In this document: positions 1 through 10,479 of the stretch, one piece after another | How the letters are laid out: the number at the start of each line of letters is the position of its first letter | Numbering within the stretch: the stretch's first letter is position 1 | Assembly (NCBI GenBank): GCA_037013495.1 | Contig: CM072805.1 | Span: 21,478,669-21,542,668, forward strand | Source: Hippophae tibetana | Lineage: Eukaryota > Streptophyta > Magnoliopsida > Rosales > Elaeagnaceae | Reading direction: 5' to 3' | DNA length: 64,000 nucleotides | Notes under the pieces: model-generated | Database searches by the model: none | Told to the model about the DNA's origin: nothing | The model's input: the letters and a program-made list of their open reading frames with translations, nothing else | Program-made: the position numbers and the translations under genes

Positions 1-375
1 CAAGTATTTTACGTGAGCGATCAAATTGATCCAAAATGATATGTTGTGTTAACGCTTCCACAAAAAGAGTTTTACCATTGTGATGCTGTAGAAGATGATG
101 ACTCTATGCTTGATACATTAACCAATATTAGTAATTTCTCAAATAAATTGCCTAATATATGTGATGATCTAATTGATAATGATGATTCTTCGACATGAAC
201 TCGAAGTGATAGAATACCTATTCTATTTGATGCTACTGGTAATCCAATAGGGGAAAATGGTCAACAATTGAAATCCTCTATTGGTCGACTGAAAAAGTCC
301 AGTATACCAATCAATATAAATGATTGGTCTGAGGTTGACGATGCAGAAAAGTTCAAAATATGGATAACCATTTAT
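1..375 (+). pseudogene. CACTA transposase, DUF4216-like C-terminal segment
   Basis: Translating from base 1 gives a VFYVSDQ...-VVLTLPQKEFYH-like stretch, close in pattern to the end of the plant transposon protein domain DUF4216. It continues through an acidic linker to a GRLKKSSIPI segment and ends at a GTAAG donor at 376. At least two in-frame stops are present (near 37 and 196), so it is a relic. The upstream part of the gene is outside the window. Confidence 0.6.
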
Positions 376-466
376 GTAAGTCTCTTATATTTTATAATCA
401 ATATATATATATATATATATTATATTAGGTGTATTATATCTAATCTTTTGTACTGTGTTTTTACAG

Positions 467-1003
467 AATTGTTACAAAGTCGATGACAGTTGGAAGGGCA
501 AGTGTTATAAGATTGCAAATAAGGCGTGAAAGGAATACAAGACTTCCAGATTGGCAAAAAATTATGTGTTTCCATATTTGGAAACACTTGATGAGAATGT
601 GATCTACAAAATCCCTGAAGGACACCCCTGGATTACACCTCAAGTTTGGAAAGACTTTGTAGATTATAGACGTTCAGATGAATTTCAAATTATTAGAGAA
701 GATCATCAGAATGTCCAAATGCATAACATTCTTCCTAACCGTACTCGGAGGTCTTCAAATCGTGAAGTTAGATATAGAATGGTATTATTAATCTGTCTTA
801 ATATTATAAATATTTTTATATTAATTTTCCTCAATTTAATTTCATGTCATTGTTAATAAAATTTTCATAATTTATGTAGGAAACTGAATTGGGTAGACCT
901 GTTACCCGAATGGAATTGTACATAGAAACAAAGACTCCCAAAATGAAGAATGCAAGACCGATGAGTCAGCGAGGAGAAGAATAATTAAATAAGTTGGTTA
1001 GTA
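467..1003 (+). pseudogene. CACTA transposase, Transposase_24-like segment
   Basis: The exon starts after an acceptor AG at 465-466. It encodes a YVFPYLETLDEN...-GHPWITPQVWKDFVDY stretch with following Arg/Asn-rich residues, which resembles the plant Ptta/En/Spm transposase family (Transposase_24). A GT donor follows near 780, and a second exon from about 881 encodes ETELGRPVTRMELYIETK-type sequence, also usual in this family. A TGA near 529 breaks the frame. Role inferred from family: DNA binding or transposition by the element. Confidence 0.6.
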
Positions 1004-1086
1004 ATTTTAGTTGATAAAAAATCTGAATGATATTTAATAATTGATGTAATAATGAATGATACGTTTGTGTGCTTTATTATTTGTAG

Positions 1087-1690
1087 AGAGATATTCAAGA
1101 AAAAATATCTAGAGGTGAAATAATCGAAGAGCCTGGGATAGATGCTTTATATCATGCATTCGGACGCGAGCATCCTGGTCGTGTTAGGGGAGGTAGCCAA
1201 TATGATGGTTCTATGTAGTTTTTTAACATTCCAAAACAAAAGCCTAAGACGGTAAGTAAGGAGAAGTACACTAAAATTGAAGAAGAATTCAACTTCTTTA
1301 AGGCCTCAGTGATGAGTGAGGTTGCCACTTTAAAAGAACATCAATCACAACAAATGTCAGCCATGGCATCATGCTACAACCAGGGCATGCCATATTGGCC
1401 AAGCATGCAACCATCCATGCCAGGCATACCACTTTCCATGCCAGGCATGCCACAATCCATGCCAAGCATGCCACCATCCATGCCAGGCATACCACCCACA
1501 CAATCTCATTGCGCTCAAACTACATCCAGTATGGGATATAACCATCCTATTGGTCCTCACTATATGCCAGGAATGCATATGCAATCAAGTAGTGGTTCAT
1601 TTTCTCCAATGCAATCTGTACATTCTTACTATTAATCAAACCAAGATGAACATTTTGGTGAGAATGTACATCTAATAGCTACCACATGAG
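1087..1690 (+). pseudogene. CACTA transposase linker with SMPG repeats
   Basis: The exon begins after TTTGTAG at about 1086 and encodes RDIQEKISRGE...HAFGREHPGRVRGG, a stretch commonly found downstream of Transposase_24. A TAG near 1217 interrupts it. From about 1387 to 1500 the protein becomes a run of near-identical P-S-M-P-G-I/M-P units, reflecting 15- to 18-base repeats at DNA level. The stop is at 1633-1635. The repeat part is low-complexity and probably a flexible spacer. Confidence 0.5.
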
Positions 1691-1815
1691 AGTCCTCCTC
1701 TATTTGATGAATCATATGTGGTAAGATTTTAATTTCTGGTGTATATAATCTATTATTTTTAAATTCTTATTATATGTTTTATTTTTTTTATGTATAACAC
1801 TTAAATTTTTTACAG

Positions 1816-2040
1816 AATATGAAATGTTTGTTGAAACATCCTTCGTCATCGGACTATGTTGCTATTGGAACGGTACAACAATTGAGCGATGATCGGATGA
1901 TTCATAATCAATATTTGTCTAATCATTGGAGAACAGTAATTGATCAATCATTGTTTCATGATTGTCCACTACCTGTGCCTTCTGATGCTACCATAGTCCA
2001 AGAGACGGTTGGACAGTATGTGGCTTGGCCGTCGATTCAA
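1816..2040 (+). pseudogene. CACTA transposase, exon of unassigned domain
   Basis: The exon follows TTTTTTACAG and runs from NMKCLLKH to QYVAWPSIQVV, where coding similarity stops near a possible donor. The A/V-x-G-T-V and V-x-W-P patterns occur in a short domain that lies between Transposase_24 and Ulp1 in many plant CACTA proteins. I do not know its biochemical role. Confidence 0.45.
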
Positions 2041-2168
2041 GTTGTTCTAAATTTTGACATTGTACTATTTTTTAACTTAAAAGATAACACTTGTTTACTA
2101 CTTTATTTAATTATATCTTATATTGTTACTAAAAAATACATATATGATACTTTTTTGTTAGTCTATTA

Positions 2169-3482
2169 TACCAGAACTCTTAAATGCGACACATTTAAGA
2201 GATACGGAGCAAGTATCTCGTGCTAAATCTATGACTAGTGGCCAATCATCGTGCACCAAGTCATTTAAGAAGAAGCCTTGGAAAAAGTATAGTCATACTT
2301 ATGCGTTAAACTTCAGCAGAAATCTTGGCACTTTGATGACTATTGTTGGGAGGGCATCTATCATAAATGATGGATGGACTGTGCCATTTCCTATTGAAAT
2401 TTCTGGTGTAGACCTCGGCCAAACTTATATATCGATCGAGTGCTTATTGCAACTATTTGGATATCAAATGATCGATTTAAGTATAATTCAAGTGTGGACA
2501 AGGTGAGTCTTCAATCTAGTTATTTTTCTTTTATTTATGCCGAACATATATAATTATATTTATATTATCTAATTATATATATATCTTTTATATAGGGCGT
2601 GCTATTATCGACTTCAACATAATCACTCATCACATTTAGCAATGTTCTATGATTCTTCATATGTCAATCAATATCAAGAGAAGGATGTTAGCATCAGAGC
2701 TAAACAATTATGTGATAGAGCATTAACGCTTAATAGAAATCAAAAGTTGATAATCCCTTGGCCATTAAGGTTTGAACAAGGCCAAGATCATTGGATGTTG
2801 GTAATCATTGATATGTTCAATAATCATGCTTGGTACTGTGACTCAGCTTCTATAGAATTGAGTAAAGATACAAAAGCAGTTGTTGAAATGTAAGAGTTAT
2901 AGTTACATATTAGTTTCTTCTATTATTTTTTGTAATATTTAATAAAAACCAATCGTTTTAAACCTTGATAGGACATGGAAGTTGTGGAACAAGTTTAGGG
3001 GCATTGCCCTTAAAAAATCTCATAAGCTTATATGGACAAAAGTTATGGTATGTACAATTCAATATTAATAATTTTATTAATTTTACAATTGAATAATAAG
3101 GATGTTCGAATATGAAAATTCATGTACATGCACTTCTTTTTTGTAGGTTCCACAACAAAATAATGGAGTCATGTGTGGTTATTATGTTATGAAGTTTATG
3201 AGCAAAATCATGACAAATATCAAAATTCCAATTGATGATGTGGTAATATCTTTTACCCATATACATAAAAGTTTTTAACATATTTGAGTTTGTTTTTGTA
3301 AATAAATGAAATTATATTCTTATTTTGATTTTAAATACATGTAGTTCTTTGGTTGGAACAAGACGGGTTACGACCAGCAAAATTTTGATGATTTACGAGA
3401 GGAATGGGCAGAACACATGGTTCAAATTATATCATCACAAGAAAATCAGGAGAAGATTCTGATGATCTTGAATAGCATATGA
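2169..3482 (+). pseudogene. Ulp1-type (C48) cysteine protease of CACTA element
   Basis: Five exons can be placed: about 2169-2502, 2596-2889, 2972-3047, 3147-3242 and 3345-3482, all bounded by GT-AG introns and joining in frame, ending in TGA at 3480-3482. The protein shows the SUMO-protease triad: His in QDHWMLVIID, Asp in WYCDS, then Gln and Cys in QQNNGVMCGYY. Proteins of this family remove SUMO-like modifiers; in CACTA elements the domain was captured and is now a passenger of the transposase gene. No stop was seen in these five exons, so this is the best-preserved part of the element, but upstream exons are broken, so it is unlikely to be made as a full protein. Confidence 0.72.
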
Positions 3483-3491
3483 CAACATAAC

Positions 3492-3608
3492 AGTAATTTT
3501 TTTAATGATTTAATTTCTCTATCTATTCCTGTGTCTGAAATCACTTGTTTGATGATGATTAATCATATGCTCATGTATTTAGGGGAATGCATTGTTTTAT
3601 GGACCTAT
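3492..3608. repeat. Direct repeat, left copy (partner 4023-4130)
   Basis: The stretch AATGATTTAATTTC...GTGTCTGAA...GCTCATGTAT-TAGGGGAAT...TTATGGA is repeated imperfectly at 4023-4130. The two copies flank the 3653-3985 foldback. Confidence 0.6.
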
Positions 3609-3652
3609 TTTTGACCCAAACTACATCTCATCTCTCTTTCCTACTTTCCTTA

Positions 3653-3985
3653 CGAACTCATATAACACTTTATTAATCATTTATTTATAAATATGAATTT
3701 ATCTGGAGTCTCTGCTAGTATTTTTAATGATATAATGAGTTCTAAATGGACAAATCAGGTGTACGTAACTCCGATTTGTTTCTTGGTTTGTATGAGTTTT
3801 GGTGCCCATGAACGTGTTCTATATGTTTAAGGGCACCAAAACTCACACAAGCCAAGTAAGAAATCGAAGTTACAATTGATTTCATATTTAGAGTTCATTA
3901 TATATAGCATTATAAAATACTAGTAGAAATTCTAGATAACTTCATATATATAGACAAATGATTAATAAAGTGCTACTATGAGTTA
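3653..3985. repeat. Long foldback (two 155-base arms, 23-base loop)
   Basis: Left arm 3653-3807 and right arm 3831-3985 are imperfect reverse complements along their whole length. The inner stem pairs GAGTTTTGGTGCCC with GGGCACCAAAACTC perfectly. Further out, CACTTTATTAATCAT pairs with its complement. The loop is 3808-3830. As RNA this would form a long hairpin. It lies 3' of the transposase stop, inside the element's terminal region. It could be a nested MITE or foldback element, or part of the CACTA subterminal structure. Confidence 0.8.
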
Positions 3986-4022
3986 GTCAAATGTCGTTGT
4001 ATGTGGTAATCTCTTTTTGATG

Positions 4023-4130
4023 GTAATATTTATAATGATTTAATTTCTTCATTCGTATGTCTGAAGTTTAGACTGTTTTACGTGCTCATGTATGTAGGGG
4101 AATATGAATTGTTATATGGATCAATTGTTT
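4023..4130. repeat. Direct repeat, right copy (partner 3492-3608)
   Basis: Imperfect direct copy of 3492-3608; shared blocks include AATGATTTAATTTC, TGTCTGAA and GCTCATGTATGTAGGGGAAT. Confidence 0.6.
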
Positions 4131-4422
4131 TTTTGTCATAATGCTTGTGAAGACCAATCAAGATTCTAAGCCAACCAAGCTTACTCGATCGCATAATAAT
4201 TACACTTTGACGATATTATTTTATTTGTAATTTAAGTTAACTATATGTATTATATATACATTATTTGTTTTTGTAATAAATTTAATTATCACGTAATTAA
4301 ATATATTTAAATTTTTAATTATTTGTATTATTATTTATATTTTAGTTTTTTATGTTATATATATATATTGAATAATACAAAAAATGAAAATAAAAATAAA
4401 AACAAATCATAAAATGTATGGA

Positions 4423-4453
4423 TAAAGTCGGTTCACGGGATGAACCGACTTTA
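4423..4453. repeat. Perfect palindrome, 13-base arms
   Basis: TAAAGTCGGTTCA, a 5-base loop, then TGAACCGACTTTA. Short GC-containing inverted motifs like this are usual in CACTA subterminal regions, where the element's own protein binds. This supports the 3' end of the element being close by. Confidence 0.7.
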
Positions 4454-4503
4454 CAGGTAACACAGACACTTGTGTTTTTTGTGCTAACCCTGATTGTAGT
4501 TGT

Positions 4504-5638
4504 TCCGTTAACGTGTTTGATTGACGATGAGTTGATTAGAATATTAGTCTAGATACCGCTTATGTTAATCTTGAAAACTATGAAAATAGAACAAGAGTTT
4601 GTAAGTTAGCTACATTAGGACAGTATTCTAAGGAATGTAGCATAAGACCGAACGTGTACTTGAACGTTTGGTTTTCATAATGAAAAATTAAGTAATTCGG
4701 TAGATCAATAGATAAATAGTTTTCTTCTTAAGTTATACTTATGATTTATTCCATCTCTCTAGGTTAATTATGTCTGTATTATAAACTTTCATTGTGTATC
4801 ATTCTTTCTCTTATTTATTTTTCGTTTTAATATTCGTTTTACATTTATCTAAATAATAATATTTTAATTACATGTATTAAATAATAATTTTTATTGTAAA
4901 TTTAACTGAAATTTAACTTTTTGTCTTTTGATGGCCATTTCTAAATAACAAATCACAAAAAATCATTTTTTTAAGAATTAATAGTAACTTGAGACATAAA
5001 TTATAAACCTTTTTCCCACTTTTAAAAACATTAATATTGACTCTCATAATTTTATAAACATTTCTCTTAAATATTGACAAACCTTAAGATGTACTTTGCG
5101 TCATTATAGCTTTTACACCAATATCTGTTGATCGTGATCAAGGAGAAGCATGACACGTTAAACTAATTTTGATGGACTATTTTAGTTATTGAGTTTAGTT
5201 TAATAATGGTTACTCATCTCTTTATTCTAGGATTGGCTTGCCTTGATCAATGTTTGCTCATGTTTTCCCAGTTTTGCTCATGTTGGAAAATTAGCACATA
5301 GAATTAATTGAGTAAGGTGCACTAGCTGTTTAGTACACTTGATATATGCTTAGTTTTTCATGAAATATTTTAGTTTGAATATTTCAATGTAAAATATTTT
5401 AAAAATTTGAATTTTGTTGGTGGAGTGGAAAAAAGTCCATAATTATATAAGTTTTGCAAATAACTCTTTCAAATCGTCTCAAAGTATATATAAATAAGAT
5501 TGATGAAACCATGTCTATTTTATGAATCTTGATCTTTGTTTATCAATACATATGAAAACTTATGTGAAAATAAAATAACACAATAGATTTAAATTAAATT
5601 AAACAAAACAATGTTATAGTATCTAATTCATATGTGAT
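4504..5638. other. AT-rich spacer
   Basis: No convincing gene, RNA or repeat seen. Confidence 0.6.
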
Positions 5639-5999
5639 TCAACATTTATAATGACATTTACAATTAAACAAGTCTAATACCATCAAATCCACAAGTTCCC
5701 TGAGTTAGCACCCTCAACTTTATGCATTTTGCATTGTATAAATAGCCATCGAAACAATAGTTTAAAATTTGTAAATTTAATCAAGTTTGATGTGAAAATA
5801 ATAAATTGCTTGCGCTAATATTATTATGCTTGAAAGAATATTATGTATAAATAATTTTTTTGACCTAAATGTATAATTGTTTAAAATAAAATATATGATA
5901 AAGTGCTAAAGAATTACCATAAGTTGAAGAAAGAAGGTCCAAGAAAATGCAAAGGAACACAATAATACTAGTGAGATGATTGATAGAAGTGTTAATCAT
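5639..5999 (-). pseudogene. Defensin-like (DEFL) small secreted peptide gene, decayed
   Basis: On the - strand, exon 1 (5999-5918) starts with ATG and encodes a 27-residue secretion-signal-like peptide (MINTSINHLTS, then a hydrophobic IIVFLCIFLDLLSS core), ending in phase 1 at a GT donor. This is the usual gene plan of plant defensin-like peptides: signal exon, phase-1 intron, short Cys-rich exon. The second exon relic (about 5745-5639) keeps the pattern C-x(8)-C-x(10)-C-G-F-D-G-I-R-L-V, then a frameshift before the K-C-H end. Compared with the partial copy at 14262-14357 it has at least two compensating indels plus that frameshift. No clean acceptor is visible. The assignment rests on gene structure and cysteine spacing, so it is tentative. 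Confidence 0.42.
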
Positions 6000-7097
6000 A
6001 ATTGTGTGTGTAATGGGACTTGTTTTGTGTGATGAAATTGGAGAAGACTTTAAATATTGTACTGGATGGAACGAAATTGATTTATTATAATTAATAAGAG
6101 ATGGAATTAATAATTAAAAATTGAAATTTATCGATCATCACTATGGATATGTATAACCAAACAACATGTAATTCCAATTAGTTTTAGCTAAGTACAATTG
6201 CATGTAACAATGTATTATCTGGCAGTTATTAATATTATACATTTACTTTCAATGTTGCAGTTATATCAACATGGTGAACTTAACTAAGAATAAGTAGCCA
6301 GTAAAAATAGTATTTTTTATAGATTTAAATTCTATTTTATCCGAATCTAATTTAAATATTTTTAATTCAAATTTGATTCAATAAAATTAACTCGAATTAA
6401 TATAATTTTTTTTATAAGATAAAGTAAATTTATTTAACAGTTATTATTATATATAAAATGCAATATATATAAAATGAACTTTGATCATCATAAATTGTAA
6501 CTCCTATAGAATTCTCTATTAAAACAAATTTCTTAATTAATTAAAGAAAAATAGCAGTGGAAAAAAAAAACTTAAACAGGCTAATGAGTGAATCCAATAC
6601 AACCCATGGATTACATATATTGGGCCTAAGACTATGGCGGACTCTCTTGTGATGTACCGAGTCAGGCCCAATTTACCCTTTTACACCTCTAAGTTTGAGA
6701 GACGTATATTTTTAACAAAAATACCACGATACTTTGTAGATATACAAAGTTGCTTATCATTACGTGAATCGGATATTTCAATTAAGTTAAAATCTTTTCA
6801 ATATCCTATGTATCTAATACATTAATTATTAGTATTATTAAATAAATAAAATAAATCTCAATAAAATTTATAATTAAATTTATTGTAAACATTTGATTAA
6901 AAAATTAGAAATGCGCTTACCTTTCTAATCGAATTATAAAATTTGTATTCAAAATTATCCAAAAATTTTTACCCTCGAATAATGGTTTGAGATAGTTATT
7001 AAAAAATATCAAAAAAAAAATTTATTTTTCTAATTTTTTTTAAAAAAATTATATACCTACCCGAAAAATCAATAAATCCTAAATATTAATTAATATA
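6000..7097. other. AT-rich spacer
   Basis: No supported gene. A short open frame at 6634-6825 has no recognisable features. Confidence 0.55.
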
Positions 7098-7281
7098 TGT
7101 TAGAAATACTTAATGATTGTATTCTATTCTATGATAAATGAATATACATGGTGCCTTTATATAGGAATTACAAGTAAATTAGATATGTATAAACTAACTA
7201 AATATAGATATCCTTAAAGTAAATAGATATACATTAGCAAATATATATACACATTAATATGTTACTAGATATACATTAACA
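7098..7281 (-). repeat. 3' LTR of copia 1 with adjacent polypurine tract
   Basis: The 184-bp LTR runs TG...CA on either strand (TGTTAGAAAT to ATTAACA on +). Immediately inside it, 7282-7292 reads on the - strand as a purine tract TGAGGGGGGT, the second-strand primer site. About 150 bases repeat at 12298-12450. Confidence 0.85.
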
Positions 7282-7311
7282 ACCCCCCTCAAACTCAAGG
7301 TGGATGTGAGA

Positions 7312-7830
7312 CTAGTTTGAGGTTGTCAACCAAATTACGAGTACGTTCTTTGGGAAGTGCCTTAGTGAAGATATCTTCGAGTTGATCATTAGAGGAAACG
7401 ACGAAAAGCTTGAGAGCACCATGGACAAGATGAGAGCGAATAAAGTGATAATCAATCTCGATGTGTTTAGTCCGTTCATCGAAGACATCGTTGTGAGCAA
7501 TTGAATGGCACTCTGATTATCACAATAAAAAGGAGTAATAGAGGATGTGGACACACTTAAATCCTTAAGAAGCCATCGTAGTCAAAGAAGCTCAGATGTG
7601 GTATCAGCAATAGCACGATATTCTGCTTCAGTACTGGAGCGAGCCACGAAGGTTTGTTTCTTACTTTGCCAAGAATTCAAAGAAGAACCAAGGAGAAAGT
7701 AATAACTTGTAGTGAACCTGCGATCAGTGGGATCTCCTGCCCAATTAGCATCAGAGAATGCACGAAGTACTAAAGGAGAATGAGCTGAGTAGAAAAGGCC
7801 ATGGAAGATAATGCCTTTCAAGTATCGTAG
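7312..7830 (-). pseudogene. Copia 1 RNase H
   Basis: The - strand translation shows the copia RNase H signature: FSDANWAGDPTDRRFTTSY, then SSLNSWQSKKQ, then RSSTEAEYRAIADT, followed downstream by PFYCDNQSA. The acidic catalytic residues (D in SDANWAG, E in TEAEY, D in CDN) are present. A frameshift separates the last part (7554-7312) from the first (7821-7582). Confidence 0.85.
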
Positions 7831-9045
7831 AATACGCAGAACAATAACATAGTGAGTTGATCGTGGAGCAGACAGATACTAGCTCACCTGATGAACATCA
7901 TAAGAAATGTCTGGAAGAGTAACTGTAAGATAAACTAGGCTACCAACCAATCGTCTGTAAAGAGAGGGATTAGATAATGTTTTCCCCTCCGATGGTGTGA
8001 GATGCGCATTAAGTTCAACTGGAGTGTCAACAGTCTTGCTATCAGTGAGTCCAACTTGAGATAAGAGGTCAGATGCATACTTAGCTTGAGTAATATAAAG
8101 ACCATCTGTGGAACGAGTGATCTCAAGACCCAAGAAGTAGTTGAGATGTCCAAGGTCTTTCATCTCAAACTACTGACTAAGAAAATCTTTGAGTTTTTGA
8201 ATACCATTGAGGTCATCACCAGTTATGATCATATCATCGAAATATAGGAGAAGCAAAATGGTGCCTTTATCATTGCGAAAAAGAAATAGGGAAGAATCAT
8301 AAGGACTGACAGTGTAACCCAAGCGAATGATAGTGGAGCTTAACTTGGCAAATTATGCTCGTGGAGCTTGTTTAAGGCCATAAAGTGCTCATCGAAGGCG
8401 ACAACCCTTATTTGTTTCAACAGAAAGACCAGGAGGAGGTTTCATATAGACTTCTTCATGTAGATCCCCATTAAGGAATGCATTTTTGACATCCATCTGA
8501 AAAAGGTCCCATTTACCTGCAGTGGCAACAACTTAGAGGGTACGAACATAGGAAATACAGGAAATTGGAGCAAAAGTCTTTTCATAATCAATCCCATACT
8601 CTTGTGTAAAACCTTTTGCTACAAGACGAGCCTTGGAACGATCGATGGACCCATCAGAGTGAGTCTTGATCTTATAGATCCACTTACTACCATCCACAGA
8701 CTGACCAAGAGGGAGAGTAACCAGATCCCAAGTATGGTTATTGGTTAATGCATCAATCTCTTCTTTCATTGAAATCTGCCAAAAAGGGTTAGTAGATGCC
8801 TCACGATAGGTGTGTGGCTCATGAAGTGTAGCAAGGACAGTGTAACAATAATAGTCAAGTAAATGTGTAGAAATAGATCTTACCCGGGTTGAATGGCGAG
8901 GTGGAATGTCTTGTGGAGGATCTTCAAGCGGAGCAAGAGTAGGGGACCCATATTCAAGGTGGGGTAGCTCATTATCAACCTGCTCTTCTACAACCTGTCT
9001 AGGATAATCATCAAAAATATTTAAAGATTGAATAGTGAAGTCCAT
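7831..9045 (-). pseudogene. Copia 1 reverse transcriptase
   Basis: It begins with [20 protein letters not shown] and [20 protein letters not shown], the typical start of the copia RT (RVT_2). The active site near 8225-8245 reads YFDD instead of the usual YVDD, so both aspartates remain. The region ends with MKDLGHLNYFLGLEI and YRRLVGSLVYL. Several stops and frameshifts lie between these blocks. Confidence 0.85.
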
Positions 9046-9116
9046 AGGTGGATTAGGAGTATCTTTAGAAGCAACATGAGACTCATGTGGAAAGATTTCT
9101 AAAACATTTGAATTAG

Positions 9117-9960
9117 TTAGGGAAGAACGAAAGTGAGAAAGTTCAACAAATAAGCGGTGTTCCCAAAAGACAACATTTCGGGAAACACAAAGACGATGTG
9201 AGATAAGATCATAGCATCGATACCCTTTTTGAGTTTCACCATAACCAAGAAAACAACAAAGTCTAGATCGAGGTTCAAGTTTTTTGTGTTCATGAGGCTA
9301 AAGAAGAACGAAACTGGCAGATCCGAATGAACGAAGGTAATGATAGTCAAGAGATGACCCAAAAATGCGTTCATACGGAGTCTGATTATGAATGACAACG
9401 CTTGGAATGCGATTAATGGAATGAACAACATGAAGAGCACCTTCACCCCAAAATGGGACAGGAACTTTGGCAGAAAGAAGAAGAGCACGAATAGTGTCAA
9501 GAATATGATGAAGTTTTCTTTCGGCTCGACCATTTTGTTGAGAGGTTCCTAGACAGGTTAGATGATGTACAGTGCCATAGGAGTGTAATAGAGCTTGAAA
9601 AGCATTTTGAGTATATTCAAGAGAATTATCAGATTGAAAAGTTTTGATACGTTTGGAGAATTGTGTTTCAATCATTTTTGCAAAGTTACTGTATATTGGT
9701 AAGATTTCAGAATGATATTTCATTGGAAAGATCCAACTATAACGAGAATAATCATCAATAAAAACAACAAAATATCGAGATCTACCAATACTAGTAACAT
9801 GAGAAGTTCCCCAAACATCAAAATGAATTAACTCAAAAATACTATTAGAGATAGATTTACTATTATTGAACAATAAAGCTGGTTATTTTCCTAACTGACA
9901 TGAAGTACAATCTAAATTGTCTTTGGACATAGAATCCAATAGACCTTTAGAAGTTAACTG
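9117..9960 (-). pseudogene. Copia 1 integrase
   Basis: On the - strand, HFDVWGTSHV, YFVVFIDDYSRYSWIF, FQSDNSLEYT and CLGTSQQNGRAERK give the DDE core in order (D in FDVWG, D in SDN, E in AERK). The ORF 9873-9298 is open for 191 codons; the C-terminal part continues in another frame (9533-9117), which marks a frameshift. A zinc-binding H/C part just upstream (9960-9880) is partly broken. Confidence 0.85.
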
Positions 9961-9989
9961 TTGTACCTAAGTGGATGAGACATGACCAA

Positions 9990-10471
9990 GACGAGAATGT
10001 CAAAGTGCGAGAGAAGGTAAGGAAGAAACTACAGTAGTTTTAGCAGCAACAGAGGGAGGAGCAACAGGTGGAAGATGAAGATTGTTTACGGGAAACATAC
10101 GCCTGACCCTAGGACCGGTCCCAAGATCTTGCCCCGTCCTCGGATCCTGTACAATACACCCAGAATAGTCAAAAATAAGGCGATATCCTAGTTCAGCTAA
10201 TTGTCCCACCGAGCATAAATTATAGGAGGTCAGGTACATGGAAAACCCCAGGAATAGAGATGGTAGAGGTCGAAACAAAACCTAGATTATTCCCATGAAT
10301 GGTGGAACCATCAGCTGTATGAATATTAAGAGGATGTGGTGCAAGGTTAAGTTTAGAGAATAAAGATGAGTGATGTGTCATGTGATTACAACATGGAGAG
10401 TCAAAAGGCCAAGTTTGAAACTTACTGGGCAAAACTGAGAGAGTAGTGGAAAGAGATGCATTACCAGCCAT
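9990..10471 (-). pseudogene. Copia 1 protease and GAG-pre-integrase segment
   Basis: The segment WPFDSPCCNHMTHH matches the copia aspartic protease active site, where the family has D-S/T-G. Here the glycine is proline, which should kill activity. It continues with HTADGSTIHGNNLGFVSTST and PGVFHVPDLL, then in another frame YNLCSVGQLAELGYRLIF and RTGQDLGTG, the conserved segment between protease and integrase. Confidence 0.78.
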
Positions 10472-10479
10472 TTGAACAA

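Larger units (their letters stand above)
1..4503 (+). mobile_element. CACTA (En/Spm) DNA transposon, 3' part
   Basis: The left edge of the window lies inside this element. In order on the + strand I see the end of a DUF4216-like transposase region, a plant Transposase_24-like segment, a Met/Pro-rich linker, an unidentified domain, and an Ulp1-type cysteine protease. This set and order are typical of plant CACTA transposases. The protease is followed by a long foldback and a perfect palindrome of the kind found in CACTA subterminal regions. The 3' terminus is not certain; a degenerate TTGTAGTtG near 4490-4503 could be the eroded TIR. Introns are recognisable, but in-frame stops (for example near 529 and 1217) show that it is no longer autonomous. 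Confidence 0.82.

Noticed and set aside
5099-5330. Less AT-rich patch with repeated TTTTGCTCATGTT
   Set aside because: Only a short local duplication; no coding or structural signal.
9117-9533. 138-codon frame as a separate gene
   Set aside because: It overlaps the copia 1 integrase on the same strand; only its distal part is the frameshifted continuation of the polyprotein.
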